This document shows positions 61,629 to 64,000 of a DNA stretch of 64,000 bases, piece by piece. Numbering within the stretch: position 1 is the stretch's first letter; every line of letters begins with the position of its first letter. Below the pieces are notes generated by a model that saw only the letters and a program-made list of their open reading frames with translations, was not told where the DNA came from and did no database searches. This DNA comes from an uncultured Lachnospiraceae bacterium (GTDB taxonomy: Bacteria > Bacillota > Clostridia > Lachnospirales > Lachnospiraceae), in assembly GCA_902787715.1 (NCBI GenBank), contig CADAHQ010000016.1:19126-83125 (forward strand). The letters run 5' to 3'. Both the position numbers and the translations under genes were made by a program.

Positions 61629-63075
61629 CTTCCGCAATCTCCTCTCCGGTTCTCGCAGGTACCGCAAAGCTCACGGTGGTTCCCTCCGACCCGCTCTCAA
61701 TGGTAAGGTCATCCGACTGGTTGTAATACAGCCGAATCCGCATGTTGACATTCACAAGGCCGAAGCCGCCGCTGCCTTCGCTCACGGTGGGCTGGCCCTG
61801 CTTCATGCGCTCCCGAAGCGCCTGCAGCTGCTCCGGATTCATGCCGAGTCCCGTGTCTCTCACCGAGAACAGCAGGTACCCGTCCTGCAGCTTCCCCGAG
61901 ACGAAGATGGACCCGCCGCCGCGCTTTATTTTCACGCCGTGATACAGGGCATTTTCCACAAGGGGCTGCAACAACAGTTTCAGAATATAGAACTCCCCGA
62001 TTTCGTCCGGGATGTCAATCTCATAGTTCATGATATCGCGGTACCGCGTCTGCTGAATCTTGAGGTAACCTTCGATATGCTTCTTCTCCTGGCTGATGGG
62101 AATCCAGTCCGCGCCGGAGGAAAGACTGATGCGGAAGAAGTCGCTGAGGGCGCTTGTCAGCTGAATGACCTCGTCCTTCTCCCCTGCCTCCGCCTTCCAC
62201 ACGATGGCGTCCAGGGTATTATACAGAAAATGCGGATTAATCTGGGCCTGCAGTGTCCTTAGCTCCGCCTTCCGGAGGTTTCTTGCATCCCGGCTGCTCC
62301 GCTTCATCATTTCCTTCAGGCGGTCCGCCATGGTGTTAACCTGCAGCGTCAGATTCCGAAGCTCCGTGACGTCCGTATCCTCAATCTTTGCATCCAGCGA
62401 GCCTTCGGCAATCCGCGCGGCAGCCGCCTCCAGCCGTTCAATGGGAAGTTGCACCGAGGCCGCGGTGACCTTCACCGAGCGGTTTCGCACAAGGAGTGCA
62501 ACCACCACAATCAACGCCTCCACAACGGCCGTGACCAAAACCCAGATGCGCAGGCTTAAGCTCATGCGCGCCGTGGTGTTGATCTCCGCTGCGATATAAT
62601 CATTCAACATACTGTCCACAAGGGTCGCGACCCCTCGGACCTCCTCGATGACGGCCTCATTTTCCACCACGGGAACGCCGTTTTCGATGTTGTCCCGGAT
62701 GCGGTCCACATAGTTCTCCAGAGTCTGCATCGTGCGTCTCGCCACGACCAGCGAAAGCCGGTTCTCCTCCGCCGTCTGCTCCGTAAAGGAATCGATGGTC
62801 TCGTTGACTTTTCCGATGGAAGCATAGATCCGGCTCTCCGCAAAAGACTGCTGACCGCTCACAATGTTCCACGCGCTCCCCGGAATCTCCTCCGTCACCA
62901 TGGTCTTCAAGGTGGCGACGCGCTCCATACGGTCGATGGCGCTGTGGTATTTGGCGGCGTAAAAGAGCATCAGCAAAAGACTGATGATAATGGGAATCAC
63001 AAGCATGAAAACCAGCTTGTGGCTCAGATCGTTAATCTGGCCGAGTATGCTTTTTTCTTTCCTGACCTTAGCCAT
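61609..63075 (-). CDS. YesM-type sensor histidine kinase
   Basis: 488 residues. Two membrane helices (LVFMLVIPIIISLLLMLFYAAKY and RIWVLVTAVVEALIVVVALLVRN) flank a 160-residue extracytoplasmic sensor. Then HAMP, His_kinase with INPHFLYNTLDAIVW (phosphoacceptor His), and HATPase with VENALYHGVK, DTGLGM and GSGGFGLVNV. This is the LytS/YesM class acting with YesN regulators in sugar and cell-wall control. Located between a binding-protein gene and the AraC regulator, suggesting the binding protein presents sugar to the sensor. Confidence 0.94.
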   Translation of the reverse strand: MAKVRKEKSILGQINDLSHKLVFMLVIPIIISLLLMLFYAAKYHSAIDRMERVATLKTMVTEEIPGSAWNIVSGQQSFAESRIYASIGKVNETIDSFTEQTAEENRLSLVVARRTMQTLENYVDRIRDNIENGVPVVENEAVIEEVRGVATLVDSMLNDYIAAEINTTARMSLSLRIWVLVTAVVEALIVVVALLVRNRSVKVTAASVQLPIERLEAAAARIAEGSLDAKIEDTDVTELRNLTLQVNTMADRLKEMMKRSSRDARNLRKAELRTLQAQINPHFLYNTLDAIVWKAEAGEKDEVIQLTSALSDFFRISLSSGADWIPISQEKKHIEGYLKIQQTRYRDIMNYEIDIPDEIGEFYILKLLLQPLVENALYHGVKIKRGGGSIFVSGKLQDGYLLFSVRDTGLGMNPEQLQALRERMKQGQPTVSEGSGGFGLVNVNMRIRLYYNQSDDLTIESGSEGTTVSFAVPARTGEEIAEDESVSG

Positions 63076-63148
63076 TTTGCCCCTGCCTTCCGAATGGTTT
63101 CTCGTACGGTCTCCCCGCGTAAACGGTCTCGTTTATCACCCGCGGGAA

Positions 63149-64000
63149 TCAGTATCCTCTCGGCTCAATCTTCGATACGTCCGACTCGTCGCTGAACACC
63201 TGCTCCACGGGGTGAATCAGCTTTTCCACCGCTTCGCCGTTCTTCAGTTTGATGGCGGTCTCCATGAGTGCCTTCCCCAGTTTCGGCGTGCACTCCACGA
63301 CGCAGTTGATCTTGCCCTCCTGCAGGACGTTGATGGCTTCCTGGCCGCCGTCGATGGAGATGATGATCATATCCGTCCCCGGCTTAAATCCGGCCTTCTC
63401 AATCTCGGGAATCGCCCCGATGGTCATCTCGTCGTTGTGGGAGAACACGACGTTGATTTCGTCTCTGTATTTGTCGAGGAAATACCGCATGCACTCCGCT
63501 CCGCGGCTCTTTAAAAAGTCGCCGTCGATGCTCTCCAAAACGCACATGCGCGGGTCGTCTTTGATGGTGTCCATAAAACCGGCCTGGCGCTGCCGCATGG
63601 GGGTTGAATTTTCCGTGCCGGTGATTTCGACGATGTTAATCTGCGAAAGGCCCAGGCTGTCCGCCTTGCGGATCAAGTACTCGGCGGCCATCACGCCCTC
63701 CTTGTAGAAGTCGGCGCCGATTAAGCACGTCGTGAGCCCCTCCTGCTCGGTGTTGATGTCGCGGTCCACCAAAATGATGGGGATGCCGGCCTCTTTGGCC
63801 TCCAAAAGCACGTTGTCCCAGCCCTCTTCCACCACCGGGGAAAATGCAATGACATCCACCTTGTATGCGATAAACCGCCGGATTGCGGCGATCTGGTTTT
63901 CCTGCTTCTGATTGGCGTTCTCAAGCATCAGGCCGATGCCGAAGGCTTCCGCCTGCTCCTCGATATCCTTCGTGTTGCCGATGCGCCATGCGCTCTCGCT
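63149..64000 (-). CDS. sugar-binding protein, YtfQ-like, C-terminal part (5' end off window)
   Basis: The reading frame stays open to the right edge, so the N-terminus and signal are missing. The visible 283 residues begin SESAWRIGNTKDIEEQAEAFGIGLMLENANQKQENQIAAIRRFI, followed by VDVIAFSPVVEEGWDNVLLEAKEAGIPIILVDRDI and VVFSHNDEMTIGAIPEIEKAGFKPG, closer to E. coli YtfQ than the protein at 59254. Placed just upstream of the sensor kinase, it may be the ligand-presenting partner of the sensor rather than of the importer. End is VFSDESDVSKIEPRGY. Confidence 0.9.
   Translation of the reverse strand, partial: SESAWRIGNTKDIEEQAEAFGIGLMLENANQKQENQIAAIRRFIAYKVDVIAFSPVVEEGWDNVLLEAKEAGIPIILVDRDINTEQEGLTTCLIGADFYKEGVMAAEYLIRKADSLGLSQINIVEITGTENSTPMRQRQAGFMDTIKDDPRMCVLESIDGDFLKSRGAECMRYFLDKYRDEINVVFSHNDEMTIGAIPEIEKAGFKPGTDMIIISIDGGQEAINVLQEGKINCVVECTPKLGKALMETAIKLKNGEAVEKLIHPVEQVFSDESDVSKIEPRGY

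Overview
The window looks like chromosome from a low-G+C-phylum but fairly G+C-rich anaerobic Firmicute, most likely a member of Lachnospiraceae/Clostridia. The reasons are [FeFe]-hydrogenase maturases HydE and HydG, a complete F-type ATP synthase operon whose c subunit carries the sodium-binding signature, a monoderm-type tad (type IVb pilus) locus with no secretin gene, a YtrA/GntR-ATPase-permease operon, M56/BlaI regulation, and strong AAGGAGG-type ribosome binding sites. No phage, plasmid or rRNA genes are visible. Most genes lie on the minus strand.

Layout. 1-3188 (minus): partial hydG, a small membrane-anchored protein, hydE and a zinc-ribbon membrane protein. 3289-6576 (plus): a BlaI-type repressor, an M56 membrane metallopeptidase and a secreted papain-like candidate with dyad operators. 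6771-13470: HIT hydrolase, murG, a TSCPD protein, a thioester-domain surface protein with a Pro-Thr stalk, a broken galE, and rapZ. 13063-20891 (minus): the ATP synthase operon, subunits Z/I-a-c-b-delta-alpha-gamma-beta-epsilon. 21083-25176 (minus): an A+T-richer three-gene unit (secreted protein, anchored protein, ATPase-FtsX fusion) with its own promoter and direct repeats. 25570-29930: membrane PIG-L deacetylase, DUF402 protein, rpiB, a degenerate low-molecular-weight phosphatase and tsaC. 30112-33032: an autoregulated GntR/ABC operon. 33131-33520: an intergenic array of five 62-bp hairpin repeats. 33581-36185: a probably leaderless HTH regulator diverging from a GT8 glycosyltransferase/acyltransferase pair. 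36217-36529: a 313-bp element with perfect 33-bp terminal inverted repeats.

36626-44489: a small surface protein, an OmpR-type two-component system with a 7TM sensor, two tRNA-Val genes, citrate synthase, an SDR, an E2-like acyltransferase fold protein without its catalytic histidine, and a beta-helix lipoprotein. 44597-55115 (minus): cytidylate-kinase-like protein and the tad locus (TadZ, TadA, TadB, TadC-like, Flp pilin, TadG/TadE-like proteins, prepilin peptidase, DUF6382 protein). 55552-64000 (minus): a YtfQ/YtfR/YtfT/YjfF-type sugar ABC importer preceded by a second binding protein, a YesM-type sensor kinase and a YesN-type AraC regulator, probably one sugar-sensing and uptake unit.

The least explained parts are the non-coding structures (hairpin array, inverted-repeat element, recurring GGAAAATGC/GCAAATGC palindromes, the stop-codon hairpin of atpG) and several proteins whose catalytic residues have been replaced. 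All functional statements rest on reading the translations and on family knowledge; no database search was run.
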